From Flagellimonas maritima (lineage in GTDB: Bacteria; Bacteroidota; Bacteroidia; Flavobacteriales; Flavobacteriaceae), in the NCBI RefSeq assembly GCF_003269425.1, contig NZ_CP030104.1, forward strand, positions 2,227,501-2,291,500: a DNA stretch of 64,000 nucleotides, written 5' to 3'. Positions within the stretch are counted from its first letter, which is position 1. Each line of letters opens with the position of its first letter. The position numbers were made by a program, and so were the translations under genes. Below are positions 1 to 8,785 of the stretch, in pieces. The notes under the pieces were generated by a model that had not been told where the DNA came from, ran no database searches, and saw nothing but the letters and a program-made list of their open reading frames with translations.

Positions 1-672
1 CTTAAAGTTTCTTAGTTGGTGAATCGCATCTACCTGGGCCAACACTCTACGGTTCAATCTCACAAACCGTAAAGGGTCCAATTGAGATTGTAAATTGTTC
101 AAGGAGCCATCTACGGGATATACTTCATTGTCAAAAGTCTTACAGAACACAATTTCTTCCCTAAAAAAATATGCAATTTTATTTGTGGCTGTGGGAATAA
201 GGGAGTTCCCGGACTTTAATAAAAATCGTTGCTTATAATCAACTTGTTTTTTCTTTTGATAATGTACGAGTGCATCCAGATTTTTTAACATCCAATCAGT
301 TTGATGATCTGCTTTCATAAGGAAAAACTTTTCCATGGCGGCAGTAAGGTCTTCTTGGGTAATTGGTTTTAACAAATACTCAATACCTGTAGTCTTAAAA
401 GCTCTAATGGCATATTGGTCATAGGCAGTAGTATAAATGATCGGGCATGTAATTTCAATGTGGTTCAAAATATCAAATGAAATACCGTCTGACAGTTGAA
501 TATCCATAAAAATAAGCTCTGGGAGTATATTGTTTTTTAACCAATGGACGGCATCCTTAACAGTACTCAAACATGCAACCACTTTTATGGCATATTCTTG
601 ATTGTTCAATAAATTGGTCATATGCCTTTGCGCACTGATTTCATCTTCAATAAGCAACACTTCAATCCTCAT
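1..672 (-). CDS. LytTR-family response regulator (3' end beyond window)
   Basis: The reverse strand from the ATG at 670-672 reads an N-terminal receiver domain with an acidic pocket (LLIEDE), the phospho-acceptor aspartate in FMDIQLSDG and the conserved region YDQYAIRAF, ending in EYLLKPI. A C-terminal DNA-binding region follows with FVRLNRRVLAQVDAI, typical of LytTR domains. The protein runs off the left edge, so its last residues are missing. It should receive phosphate from the LytS-type kinase immediately upstream; its ATG overlaps the TGA that would end that kinase if the kinase frame were intact, which is the usual translationally coupled arrangement. Target genes cannot be inferred. 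Confidence 0.93.
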   Translation of the reverse strand, partial: MRIEVLLIEDEISAQRHMTNLLNNQEYAIKVVACLSTVKDAVHWLKNNILPELIFMDIQLSDGISFDILNHIEITCPIIYTTAYDQYAIRAFKTTGIEYLLKPITQEDLTAAMEKFFLMKADHQTDWMLKNLDALVHYQKKKQVDYKQRFLLKSGNSLIPTATNKIAYFFREEIVFCKTFDNEVYPVDGSLNNLQSQLDPLRFVRLNRRVLAQVDAIHQLRNFK

Positions 673-730
673 GATTCCATATCTATTAAAGGTAAAGTCA
701 CACAAAATCCATTATTGTCATTTTCAACAA

Positions 731-745
731 TTACTTTTTATTGGT
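731..745 (-). other. Frame break / candidate -1 slippage site at the kinase 3' end
   Basis: On the reverse strand the codons AAT AAA AAG TAA close the zero frame. Slipping back one base at the tandem lysine codons, or adding one A to the five-A run, gives an open frame of 21 further codons with conserved LytS-family C-terminal character. The tandem Lys codons resemble the A-site half of known -1 slippery heptamers, but the preceding base is T, so the canonical A-AAA-AAG is not complete. Confidence 0.6.
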
Positions 746-1747
746 AAGAAGTCCATACCGTTGCATAATATTTTGCAACCCTTTTTTATGACTGCCCGTC
801 ACTGTTTTTGGAAGAACTGAATTGCATAATGTAAGATTTTCAAGAGTTGAAGTGAACGTAAGTGTCAACTTTTTTTCAATATTGATTTGATTGTGCTTAA
901 ATACATTTTCAACCAATTCTTGAAGCGCTAGAGGTGCAATGTACTTGTCTTTAAAATGGTTTTCAAAAACATTATACTGAATATTCAATCCATCGCAATA
1001 GCGTTCTTGAAGAATTTCCAAGTACTGTTTTACTACAAGAAATTCCTCTTTTACAGGAATAAGATTACCTTCTGTATGTTGCAAAATATGTCTGTAAATG
1101 CTTGAAACATTCTTCAAAAATCGTTTAGCCAAATAAGGATCTTCATCAATTAAATAGTACAACGTATTAAAATTGTTGAACATAAAGTGTGGATCTAGCT
1201 GGTTTCTGAGCATGTTAAGATTGGCAGTTACAATTTCCTTTTTAAGAGCTTCATTTCGAATATATGAGCCATAATAACGATCCTTCCAATGCGTAATAAG
1301 TAAAAATAGGCTAAAAATGATAGCCAATAGTAGTCCTACAAGGCTGGCCGCAACCATGTGCTTTAGGTAGGGAGGTTCACTGTGGAATAAAAAATAATCT
1401 ATCCATTTAAATCCATAAAAGAGTATTATGTACACCATTGTACCTATTACTATACTGCTTATAAAAATTAGAGACTGACTTAGGAAATAAGGATTTTGGT
1501 CTACAAATTTTCTAAGCATCCTTCTTTGTACCCAATAAACGGACTCAAAACAAAAAAAGGCCATTACTACCAATAAGAAATTCATAAGAATATTTAGCTG
1601 TGGCGGCTCTTTAAATCTGGAAAAAATCCATATCATTAAGAAGAGTATTGTTGAAACGGCGAACGCAATAGAAATCCGCCAAAATAAAGGAAGTTTATGG
1701 GCAACAAGTATCATGCTTTGCGGAATTGATTGAATAAATGTAGACAT
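731..1747 (-). CDS. LytS-type membrane sensor histidine kinase, C-terminus frameshifted
   Basis: The 338-residue reading frame has about four hydrophobic segments (residues 20-42, 54-72, 88-113, 130-152), then a His_kinase domain with the phospho-acceptor motif LDPHFMFNN (His187) and an N-box LVENVFKH near 278-285. The frame ends abruptly at LLTNKK-stop, just after the glycine-containing GLQNIMQRYG motif. The next 21 codons in the -1 frame encode a normal kinase tail (VIVENDNNGF..VTLPLI) and end in a TGA overlapping the ATG of the response regulator. The intact gene would therefore span 669-1747. The break lies at AAA-AAG-TAA. It may be a natural mutation, a sequencing error in the run of five A, or -1 ribosomal slippage. 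Confidence 0.88.
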   Translation of the reverse strand: MSTFIQSIPQSMILVAHKLPLFWRISIAFAVSTILFLMIWIFSRFKEPPQLNILMNFLLVVMAFFCFESVYWVQRRMLRKFVDQNPYFLSQSLIFISSIVIGTMVYIILFYGFKWIDYFLFHSEPPYLKHMVAASLVGLLLAIIFSLFLLITHWKDRYYGSYIRNEALKKEIVTANLNMLRNQLDPHFMFNNFNTLYYLIDEDPYLAKRFLKNVSSIYRHILQHTEGNLIPVKEEFLVVKQYLEILQERYCDGLNIQYNVFENHFKDKYIAPLALQELVENVFKHNQINIEKKLTLTFTSTLENLTLCNSVLPKTVTGSHKKGLQNIMQRYGLLTNKK

Positions 1748-1920
1748 TTGAACGCTATCGTCAACTAGATTTAATACCCATATCGCAAGCTCATCTCTCG
1801 TTTATTTGACTTCATTACATTCATGTTTGATTTCATGGGAATGGAAATGCCTTCTATCAATACAAATAGAAATTACGAGTGCCAATCTTTTATTTTTGAC
1901 TAAACAAGAATTGATATATT

Positions 1921-3108
1921 ATGAAATATTTGATGATATTTTTTTTAATGATACCGCTATTTCTAACTGCTCAAAAAGAATTGCACTTAGCTGAAAATAG
2001 CTTTCAAGTAGATTCTTTTACAGAAAGAACATTTGAAGATTTTGTAGAGAAAGTTATACCTGAAAGTCAGTTTATATTTATAGGAGAGCAGCACGGTATT
2101 CAGGAAGCGGGAATTTTCACCAATATTATTTTTAACTGGGTGAATCCTTTAGGTTTTGAAACACTTTGTATTGAGACCGATGCCATATTAGCTGAAAAAT
2201 TGGCATATATCGCTTCGTTGGAACGACCGCTCGAAGCTGCAAAGAAATTGAACGATACATTTCCCTATGCGATTCCTTTTTATAACTCAAAAGAAGATTA
2301 TTCACTTTTTAAAAATGTTGTTGATAGAGGTGGGCATATTTGGGGCATCGACCAAACCTTTATGGCACAATTCCGTTTAAACCTAGATCATCTAATCCAA
2401 AACACAGATAATGTCCTCTTTAAAGAAAGACTTCTTCCCATAAAAAAACTAGCATTTGATTCATACGCGCAGAGTATTGCCAAAAAATCCTTTGAATCAA
2501 TGTTCTGGACCACGTACGACTTAGCAACACATGAAGAATTAATGGCTCTGAGTACCAATAACGAGGAAAAGGATATTCTGTACCATCTCTGGAAAACAAA
2601 AGAGATTTATGGGTATAATGCCAAAAAGGAATATTATCAAAACAATAATGAAAGGGGGAAACTGATGAAGGCCAATTTTACGAAATATTACATGGAAGCC
2701 CTAAAAAAGACTGAGTTACCTAGAGTAGTGTTCAAATTGGGCGCTAGCCATGCTACCAGGGGATTGAGCATGACCAACATCTATGATGTTTCAAACTATG
2801 CTTCTGAATTGGCCATCTTCAATCATCAAAAGTCACTACACTTTTTTGTTGCAGGTATTACCGGAGAAGCGATGACAGGAAATCCTTTTGCAGAAAAGCC
2901 CGTCGCCGCCTTTGATAATACTAAAAGATTACCAAAAGAACTGCAGGTGCTTGTGTCTTCTTTTTCAAAAAAGTACACCATAGTTCATTTGGCTCCATTA
3001 CGAAAATATGCCTATGGCGAAACATATTCTGAGGCAATGAAAAAGTATATTTTCAATTTTGACGTTATGGTGCTCGTAAAAAACGCAGAACCTCTTTCAC
3101 CCTTATAG
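1921..3108 (+). CDS. Secreted protein, tentatively erythromycin-esterase/ChaN-like
   Basis: A 395-residue protein that begins with a short signal peptide (MKYLMIFFLMIPLFLTAQ). Mature residues include FIFIGEQHG near the N-terminus and FKLGASHATRG near residue 275. Paired His-containing motifs of this kind recall erythromycin-esterase-like and ChaN/TraB-like proteins, but I cannot assign it firmly to either. No membrane segment follows the signal, so a periplasmic or secreted location is likely. It stands alone between the divergent two-component genes and a small gene downstream. The start is the ATG directly before the signal peptide; the 173-bp upstream gap shows no clear regulatory site. 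Confidence 0.6.
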   Translation: MKYLMIFFLMIPLFLTAQKELHLAENSFQVDSFTERTFEDFVEKVIPESQFIFIGEQHGIQEAGIFTNIIFNWVNPLGFETLCIETDAILAEKLAYIASLERPLEAAKKLNDTFPYAIPFYNSKEDYSLFKNVVDRGGHIWGIDQTFMAQFRLNLDHLIQNTDNVLFKERLLPIKKLAFDSYAQSIAKKSFESMFWTTYDLATHEELMALSTNNEEKDILYHLWKTKEIYGYNAKKEYYQNNNERGKLMKANFTKYYMEALKKTELPRVVFKLGASHATRGLSMTNIYDVSNYASELAIFNHQKSLHFFVAGITGEAMTGNPFAEKPVAAFDNTKRLPKELQVLVSSFSKKYTIVHLAPLRKYAYGETYSEAMKKYIFNFDVMVLVKNAEPLSPL

Positions 3109-3157
3109 AACATAATTTAGAACAGTTTTCTTCTGAATAATTATAAATACAGAGCAT

Positions 3158-3571
3158 ATGGACTATAAAGAAAAAATTGGAACTGTAAAAAATCCCTTGC
3201 AGTTGAAAACACCACCTTTATCATCGGAATATACCATGCACGTAGCAGAAAAAGATGGAAGCGAAATTCTGGTTTGTACCGTGGGCAAAACTGTTCTTCA
3301 TTACGATATTCGTTGCATACAGGATTTACACAATATGCTTAAATCCCATGGAGATTGGATGCTCTTGGGAAGCAAAGATGAAAAGGTTCTTACTAAACCG
3401 GATACGGTAGAGCACTGGGGAAGATCACCTGAAAATCCTATTGGAGGTTGGTACGGTCTAAAAAAGAACTTTCGTGGGCGGTTTGGAATGTACATCCCCC
3501 CACTCCTAGAACATTTGGGACTTGCAGAAGTGGAACATAACAAGCGAAATAATCGGATGTGTGCAGTGTAA
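3158..3571 (+). CDS. Hypothetical protein, 137 aa
   Basis: This is a soluble, basic protein without signal peptide or membrane segment. Its C-terminal half is rich in Gly and aromatic residues (EHWGRSPENP, IGGWYGLKKNFRGRFGMYIPP), suggesting a compact conserved domain rather than a spurious frame. It follows the exported protein upstream by 49 bp on the same strand and may be cotranscribed. I do not recognise the family with certainty and assign no function. Confidence 0.65.
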   Translation: MDYKEKIGTVKNPLQLKTPPLSSEYTMHVAEKDGSEILVCTVGKTVLHYDIRCIQDLHNMLKSHGDWMLLGSKDEKVLTKPDTVEHWGRSPENPIGGWYGLKKNFRGRFGMYIPPLLEHLGLAEVEHNKRNNRMCAV

Positions 3572-3633
3572 TGTAGCTCGTTCGTTTGCCAAGTACATTC
3601 ATCTGCTTATAGCTTTGTCTTAGGTCAATCAAT

Positions 3634-4581
3634 TCATTGTTTTTTGAGATGGGTTTCTACAAATACCGGTGCATATTGCTCAGTGGTATCATTGGTCAAC
3701 TGAATTATTTTACCATTAGTTGTTCTTTTGTATAATTCGTAACCATCTTGATTGTTCATAGATGCCTCAAAAACCATTTCACCTGAAGGGCTCCACGAAT
3801 GAAATACTTGATTGTTCTCCCATGGTGTTACCGCTTCAAGTTCTGAGCCATCGGGATTTACAATATATATATCATAATTATTGTTGTTTTTGGAAGCAAA
3901 GGATATTTTTCCATCATCGCGCCACCTTGGTGCTGCCGCTAAATAACCCGTCCATTGTATATTTTTGGTTTCATCTGGATGAGAAGTAATTTTCTTGATG
4001 GAATCTTCGCCCAAGGTTTTGACGTAAAGTGCATCAGTAAACCCTAATTCACGTGGAGAGGTTTTTTTACTTCCCCTAAAAACAATTTTCTTTCCGTCCG
4101 GTGAAAATGTTGGGTCATTTACATAGGTTAAGTCAATCATTACTTTTTCGATTATAGTCCCTTGAAGGTCAATGATATAAAATGTATTATTTTTTCCTTC
4201 GGAAGGCCCGCTTGATGACAGGACAGGTTTTACTATGAATTCAGTACCATTTTTACGACTTCCAAACCAACTATCCGCCAATTTATAATTAGTTATTTTT
4301 CGAACATTTTTTCCTTCTGAATCCATTTCGTAAAGGTAAAAACACCTAGAACATTCGTTTCTGTCAGAAAGAAAATATAATTTCTCGCCAAAGCTGGTAT
4401 AGACCCAATCCACAGATTTTGAATTTGTTATATTCTTGGCATTTCTACCATCCGCATCCATGATATAAATTTCATAATCGTGGGTTTCAGCATTTTCTAG
4501 CACATTGTAAGTAATTTTTTGTTGCGCCGGGCAAGAAATACCGGTACTGAGAATCAATAAAAGCAATACTATTCTTTTCAT
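3634..4581 (-). CDS. Exported TolB-like beta-propeller protein
   Basis: A 315-residue protein with a signal peptide (MKRIVLLLLILSTGISCPAQ) containing a cysteine near the cleavage region, so it could be a lipoprotein or a periplasmic protein. The body carries repeated PD40/WD40-like blades: YEIYIMDADGRNAKNIT, FSPDGKKIVFRG, YDIYIVNPDGSELEAVT and WSPSGEMVFEAS. TolB-like propellers usually mediate protein contacts in the envelope or form part of DPP-like enzymes; no catalytic domain is attached here. It lies 19 bp downstream of the DUF1761 gene on the same strand. Confidence 0.85.
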   Translation of the reverse strand: MKRIVLLLLILSTGISCPAQQKITYNVLENAETHDYEIYIMDADGRNAKNITNSKSVDWVYTSFGEKLYFLSDRNECSRCFYLYEMDSEGKNVRKITNYKLADSWFGSRKNGTEFIVKPVLSSSGPSEGKNNTFYIIDLQGTIIEKVMIDLTYVNDPTFSPDGKKIVFRGSKKTSPRELGFTDALYVKTLGEDSIKKITSHPDETKNIQWTGYLAAAPRWRDDGKISFASKNNNNYDIYIVNPDGSELEAVTPWENNQVFHSWSPSGEMVFEASMNNQDGYELYKRTTNGKIIQLTNDTTEQYAPVFVETHLKKQ

Positions 4582-4599
4582 TTTATTAAAATTTAAGTT

Positions 4600-5007
4600 T
4601 TATCTCCAGATGCCCAATATGAATCCTATCAAGGTGAAATAGACAATAATATATCCGCTATTGATGAAAATATATTTCCATGATTTTTTTTCAAACAGGG
4701 CTATGGCTGTAAAAATCATAGAACAGAATCCAAACCCTGTGAAGAATCCTGCGGACATTCCCCATATCCAATCAGTATTTGCGTCGCCTAGAAAGAGAGC
4801 CATATTGTAAGACATTACCAAGGCCATAATAAAAGTTATGCCATATACCTTGCCCATGTTAACATCCTTAAAATCATCATCGGTCAGGTTGTTTTCTTTT
4901 TTCCAAGCGTTGTAGAAAAGGGCAGGACTGTACCAAACGGCTCCCACCACTAGATTGGTGACCGCACAGACAAGTACTGCTAAATGATTAATGTACATTG
5001 ATTCCAT
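4600..5007 (-). CDS. DUF1761 family membrane protein
   Basis: A 135-residue protein with four predicted membrane helices. The N-terminus (HLAVLVCAVTNLVVGAVWYSP..FYNAWKKENNLTDDD) is the characteristic DUF1761 signature. Function is unknown for the family. It is followed by the TolB-like gene after 19 bp and preceded by the AraC regulator after 66 bp, all on the reverse strand, so the three may form a unit. Confidence 0.85.
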   Translation of the reverse strand: MESMYINHLAVLVCAVTNLVVGAVWYSPALFYNAWKKENNLTDDDFKDVNMGKVYGITFIMALVMSYNMALFLGDANTDWIWGMSAGFFTGFGFCSMIFTAIALFEKKSWKYIFINSGYIIVYFTLIGFILGIWR

Positions 5008-5073
5008 AATATTATCTTAGGATTAGTTTAAAACAAAGAAATCGGAATTCAATCAGTGAAAATTGTAAAAAAT

Positions 5074-5901
5074 TTACTTTACGGGTAAAAAGTTGGGATA
5101 GTCTTCGATGTCCTTCAGATATTTTTTGGGATTGATACCAGAAAAAGATTGAAAATCCTTAATGAAATGTGATTGATCAAAATAACCACAATCGGCAGCA
5201 ATGGCAGTCCATGAAATCTGTTCTTTATTCTCTACTGCGGATAGAATTTTATTAAAACGAACGATACGATGAAATCGTTTTGGAGTAATTCCTACGTATT
5301 TTTTGAACAGTTGGATAAATTGCTTTTGTGAATACCCGGATTTTTCCACCAAAGTACCTAGAACTATTTGATTGGGTGATTCTTCAATGGCATTGAGGGC
5401 ATATTGAATAATGTCCCTGTAAAAATCATCTTCATTGAGTTGCTCTTTCAACCAATGCTCTACAGATGAAAACTTCGATTCTGGGGAAGCGTCCTTTTGT
5501 ATTTGGCCGTGTAAATCCAGTATGGCACTACCAAAGATTTGTTGCGCAGCAACCACTTTGTTGGAATACTTGGATACAGTCTCACCAATTAGCGGAAACC
5601 CAGCTCCAGGTTTAAAGACCAGTACCATCATCTCCTCCGCTTCCGCACTTATGGTAATATAGTCTCTTTGCACACCAGAGAACCAAACATCACGGCATTC
5701 CTGAACCTTTTCATTTAAACCGTTTCTGTAAATATATTTTGGTTTTCCCGCAAGCTCAAACACTAGGTTGATGGTCCCATCAGGAAGATACTTCTCCTTA
5801 GTATGTCCTGGATGAAAATCCTTTATGTAGTTTATTTCCAAAATATATTTGGACAAATAGGAATCAAGTACGTGTTGTTTAAAAAGCATGCAGATTGCCA
5901 A
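5074..5901 (-). CDS. AraC-family transcriptional regulator
   Basis: A 275-residue regulator. The N-terminal part (about residues 1-150), including FHPGHTKEKYLPDGTINLVFEL, resembles the DUF6597-type sensory domain seen with AraC proteins. The C-terminal 100 residues hold two helix-turn-helix units: LVEKSGYSQKQFIQLFKKYVGITPKRFHRI and WTAIAADCGYFDQSHFIKDF with the ending GINPKKYL. It probably regulates nearby genes, such as the DUF1761/TolB-like pair downstream. The start could be the first Met or the one at residue 5; there is no clear ribosome-binding site to decide. Confidence 0.9.
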   Translation of the reverse strand: MAICMLFKQHVLDSYLSKYILEINYIKDFHPGHTKEKYLPDGTINLVFELAGKPKYIYRNGLNEKVQECRDVWFSGVQRDYITISAEAEEMMVLVFKPGAGFPLIGETVSKYSNKVVAAQQIFGSAILDLHGQIQKDASPESKFSSVEHWLKEQLNEDDFYRDIIQYALNAIEESPNQIVLGTLVEKSGYSQKQFIQLFKKYVGITPKRFHRIVRFNKILSAVENKEQISWTAIAADCGYFDQSHFIKDFQSFSGINPKKYLKDIEDYPNFLPVK

Positions 5902-5971
5902 AATAATGAAAATTGAAAACTTTTTGGAGCAAATACAGATGATAAACCTTGGTTGAGGTTAAATACTGGAA

Positions 5972-6919
5972 TTAAAAAGGCAGTTTTCCCAAATCAACAT
6001 TGCCACCGGAAATAATTACTCCAATTTTCTTTGAACGGAATACCTCTTTTTCTTTTAATACTGCGGCCAAAGCAACGGCACAGGAAGGTTCACAAACAAT
6101 TTTTAAGCGTTCCCAGATGATTCGCATGGATGAAATTATTTCTTCCTCGGAAACCCTGACAATACGCTCTACATATTCTTGGATAATAGGAAAGTTTCTA
6201 TCTCCCAATTGGGTCTTGAGGCCATCGGCAATGGTATTGGTTGTAGTATTCGTTTCAATAGTGCCACTCAGTAAAGAGCGATAGGCATCATCCGCTTCAA
6301 AAGGCTCTCCCCCTATAACTTTGCAATTGTTTCCAAAATAATTGGCGGCCAAAGCAGTACCTGCAATCAAACCTCCACCTCCAACAGGTGCAAAAACATA
6401 GTCCAGATTAGGATGAAGTTCCAATAATTCCTTACATGCGGTTCCTTGACCTATAATAACCGCATCGTCGTTGGATGGGTGCAAAAAAGTTGCTCCTTTT
6501 TCTTGTTGTATTTTTTTTGTGGCAGTTTTTCGCGCTAACAGTGTAGGTTCACATTCAAAAATTCTTCCACCGTATTCTTTTACTGCATCTTTCTTGACTT
6601 GTGGTGCATTTGAGGGCATTACAATATACGCTGTTACACCCAAACTCTGTGCTGCCAAGGAAAGTGCTTGTGCAAAATTGCCGGATGAATGTGTTACTAC
6701 CCCATTTTGCTTTTGCCCCTCCGAAAGTTGCATGATCGCGTTTGCAGCACCTCTCATCTTAAATGCGCCCATTCTTTGAAAATTCTCACACTTAAAAAAA
6801 ATAGTAGAGCTCGCTATACCATCGATTAGTCTAGAATGGAGCACAGGCGTGTTGTGGATAAAGGGTTTTATTCGTTCGTGGCATTCAATGAGCTTATGTT
6901 TATCCATCAAAACAAGCAT
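5972..6919 (-). CDS. PLP-dependent threonine/serine dehydratase or serine racemase-like enzyme
   Basis: A 315-residue fold-type II PLP enzyme. The Schiff-base lysine lies in FQRMGAFKMRGAANA (Lys54), the substrate loop in SSGNFAQA (78-85), and the phosphate-binding glycine loop in GGGGLIAG (180-187); the end has the SGGN motif. Such enzymes deaminate threonine or serine to 2-oxo acids, or racemise serine. There is no C-terminal ACT domain, which points to a catabolic dehydratase or racemase rather than feedback-regulated biosynthetic IlvA. A second start four codons inside (MDKHK) is equally plausible. The gene is monocistronic, 71 bp from the AraC gene. Confidence 0.88.
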   Translation of the reverse strand: MLVLMDKHKLIECHERIKPFIHNTPVLHSRLIDGIASSTIFFKCENFQRMGAFKMRGAANAIMQLSEGQKQNGVVTHSSGNFAQALSLAAQSLGVTAYIVMPSNAPQVKKDAVKEYGGRIFECEPTLLARKTATKKIQQEKGATFLHPSNDDAVIIGQGTACKELLELHPNLDYVFAPVGGGGLIAGTALAANYFGNNCKVIGGEPFEADDAYRSLLSGTIETNTTTNTIADGLKTQLGDRNFPIIQEYVERIVRVSEEEIISSMRIIWERLKIVCEPSCAVALAAVLKEKEVFRSKKIGVIISGGNVDLGKLPF

Positions 6920-7029
6920 TTATTTACGCTGTAACACTATCAGAAGCATATAAATATAAGAATGGATTGGTAATTATCCCTGTAGAAATTTACCGAATTG
7001 CACGTATTCCAATAAATAAATTTAGAATG

Positions 7030-7932
7030 CTAACTTGAAATTACCTGCTGCTCTACATGATTTTTAGAAACCCCGCTCATACCCAATTCAGGAATGACCA
7101 ATAACGGAATCTGTGTATGGAAGGCCGTTCTTTTAACGATAGGCTCACGTGTCATTTTTTCCATATAGCTATGCTGGTAATTCAAAAGTGCCAACAAGTG
7201 AATATCCAGTTCCTCGGAAAAAAGTTCCAAAGTCTGGGATACCGAGTTTAGTTCTGAGACCGTATGAACATAGTGCTCGGTATCGCTGAGGTACCTTCTG
7301 AGCATGTTCAGATTGAACTGTTGCAGTTCGGATAATGCTTTAATGCCATATTGTACATGAACAATGCGAATGGTCGCTTGGAACATTTTGGCGAGTTCCA
7401 GAAGGGGATTTAATTCGGAAATAGTATAAAAACGGTTAAAATCCGTTGCAAATGCAATTTCTGAAGGTGTAATGAAATCAAAGTGTTGCGGAATGGCCAG
7501 AACAGGACATTTTTTTGTACTTTTTATAATGCGTACCGTATTGCTGCCCATAAATACCTCATCAATTCCCGAGGCTCCTTTTGTTCCGGTAATCACCAAA
7601 TTGATATCAAAAGTCTCTACAATATCCTTGACCTCGTCTACCAATAGGCTAAAAGATGAAATAGTCTCAAAACTATGGTTGGAATTACCATATTTCGTCT
7701 TGATTCTATCCACAGTTTTTTTTAAACCTTGTTCAGAAGAGTTTCTGACGGCATCCACTATGCTGACACCATCTATCATCTTAGCCATAAACCTACTGCT
7801 TGGGATTACTGGTGTATATGTGTTGAGCAAATAAAAGGTGCATTTTCTGTTTCGGAACAACTGCATGGCGTAGTTAATGGCATTCCAAGCATTTTCCGAA
7901 AAATCCGTAGGTATCAATATCTTTTGCATCAC
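7030..7932 (-). CDS. Tandem-domain universal stress protein (UspA family)
   Basis: A 300-residue protein of two Usp domains. The first begins KILIPTDFSENAWNAINYA and has the glycine-rich phosphate loop GTKGASGIDEVFMGSNTVRII followed by CPVLAIP; the second, from about residue 155, is more degenerate. Family members bind ATP or sense stress. Upstream lies a strong copy of the CRP/FNR-type promoter described for this region (dyad 7983-7994, -7 element 7952-7959), giving a predicted leader of about 15 nt, so expression in low oxygen or redox stress is likely. It is one of four Usp genes here, each in a unit with such a promoter. Confidence 0.93.
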   Translation of the reverse strand: MMQKILIPTDFSENAWNAINYAMQLFRNRKCTFYLLNTYTPVIPSSRFMAKMIDGVSIVDAVRNSSEQGLKKTVDRIKTKYGNSNHSFETISSFSLLVDEVKDIVETFDINLVITGTKGASGIDEVFMGSNTVRIIKSTKKCPVLAIPQHFDFITPSEIAFATDFNRFYTISELNPLLELAKMFQATIRIVHVQYGIKALSELQQFNLNMLRRYLSDTEHYVHTVSELNSVSQTLELFSEELDIHLLALLNYQHSYMEKMTREPIVKRTAFHTQIPLLVIPELGMSGVSKNHVEQQVISS

Positions 7933-7951
7933 AGTATTTATAAAGATGCAA

Positions 7952-7994
7952 TAAAATTAGCCCGTAGAAATAGCGTATACTATGACAAATATCA
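7952..7994 (-). promoter_or_regulatory. CRP/FNR-type class II promoter of the Usp gene
   Basis: On the reverse strand a dyad TGATATTTGTCA (7983-7994) is followed by exactly 23 nt and the -7 element TAATTTTA (7952-7959). The predicted start lies near 7947, putting the dyad centre at about -41.5. Confidence 0.75.
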
Positions 7995-8013
7995 GTTTTT
8001 GAATAGGTGTTTT

Positions 8014-8703
8014 TCAGAATCCTTCTACCAGCTCCCGAAGCTTTCTTTCGTTCTTGATTCCTACTTTTTTACCAGAAGTATGGATAAATCCTTTTTTCTT
8101 GAATTCCGAGATTATTCTGATTGCTGATTCGGTTGCCGTACCTACGACATTGGAGATATCCTCTCTTGATAAGGTCAGCGCCAAATAACCATCTTCATCT
8201 TCACCAAAATTATTCTTCAGGTATAGAAAAGCTTCGGCAATACGTTGCTTTACCGTTTTTTGGGACATGTTTACGATTACGTCATCGGCCTCTTTTAGAT
8301 CATGTGCCATGTGGCGGAGCACCTCAAGCGTAAAATTGGGATTTTTCTGTAAGGTATTCGCTATGCTCTCTTTTGGGATAAAGCATACTTCCATATCGCT
8401 AACGGCAATAGCAGATAAGTTTGCGCACTCTTCAGCTACTATAGAGCGCTGCCCAATGACTTCGCCCTTAGATGCCAATTTCACAATTTGATCCTTGCCA
8501 TTTGGACTCAATTTAGAAAGCTTGGAGACCCCGTTGCGTACACAATAGACTCCGTTAAGTTTATCCCCCTCTTCAAATAGGGATTCCCCTTTTTTAATTT
8601 TCTTTGTTGTTTTTGAGTCGGAAACTGTTTTCAACTCTTCTTTGCTCATGGCCCGTAAAGAATTGAACTGCCGAACGATACAATTTTCACACCTGCTTTC
8701 CAT
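8014..8703 (-). CDS. CRP/FNR-family transcriptional regulator, FNR-like
   Basis: A 229-residue regulator with an N-terminal cyclic-nucleotide-type beta-roll (about 25-135), a long dimer helix and a C-terminal winged helix (150-215). Compared from memory with E. coli FNR, the N-terminus RCENCIVRQFN aligns with the cluster-binding region, keeping two of three cysteines (Cys5, Cys8; Asn at the third), and Cys107 in VCFIP aligns with FNR Cys122. The recognition helix GTATESAIRIISEF keeps the FNR Glu and Arg (Glu192, Arg196) that read TGA half-sites. It is the best candidate to bind the TGA-N6-TCA sites nearby. It may sense oxygen with an incomplete or non-cysteine-completed cluster. Confidence 0.92.
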   Translation of the reverse strand: MESRCENCIVRQFNSLRAMSKEELKTVSDSKTTKKIKKGESLFEEGDKLNGVYCVRNGVSKLSKLSPNGKDQIVKLASKGEVIGQRSIVAEECANLSAIAVSDMEVCFIPKESIANTLQKNPNFTLEVLRHMAHDLKEADDVIVNMSQKTVKQRIAEAFLYLKNNFGEDEDGYLALTLSREDISNVVGTATESAIRIISEFKKKGFIHTSGKKVGIKNERKLRELVEGF

Positions 8704-8773
8704 TACTATAAAATTTACCTGACGTTTAAAGTTACTGCTTATTCAATTAAAAAAAACTGTAATTTTTTAGGTT

Positions 8774-8785
8774 TGATTCAAATCA
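8774..8785. promoter_or_regulatory. Weak TGA-N6-TCA dyad upstream of the FNR-like gene
   Basis: TGATTCAAATCA lies about 70 bp upstream of the FNR-like regulator and overlaps the last codons of the second CRP/FNR gene. It looks like an FNR box, but no TAnnTTTG element sits at the 23-nt spacing seen elsewhere. Autoregulation is possible; chance is also possible. Confidence 0.35.

Noticed and set aside
8774..8785. TGATTCAAATCA as a ninth full regulon site
   Set aside because: It has the dyad but no TAnnTTTR element at 23 or 24 nt in either useful direction, and it overlaps the coding end of the neighbouring gene. It is kept only as a weak feature.
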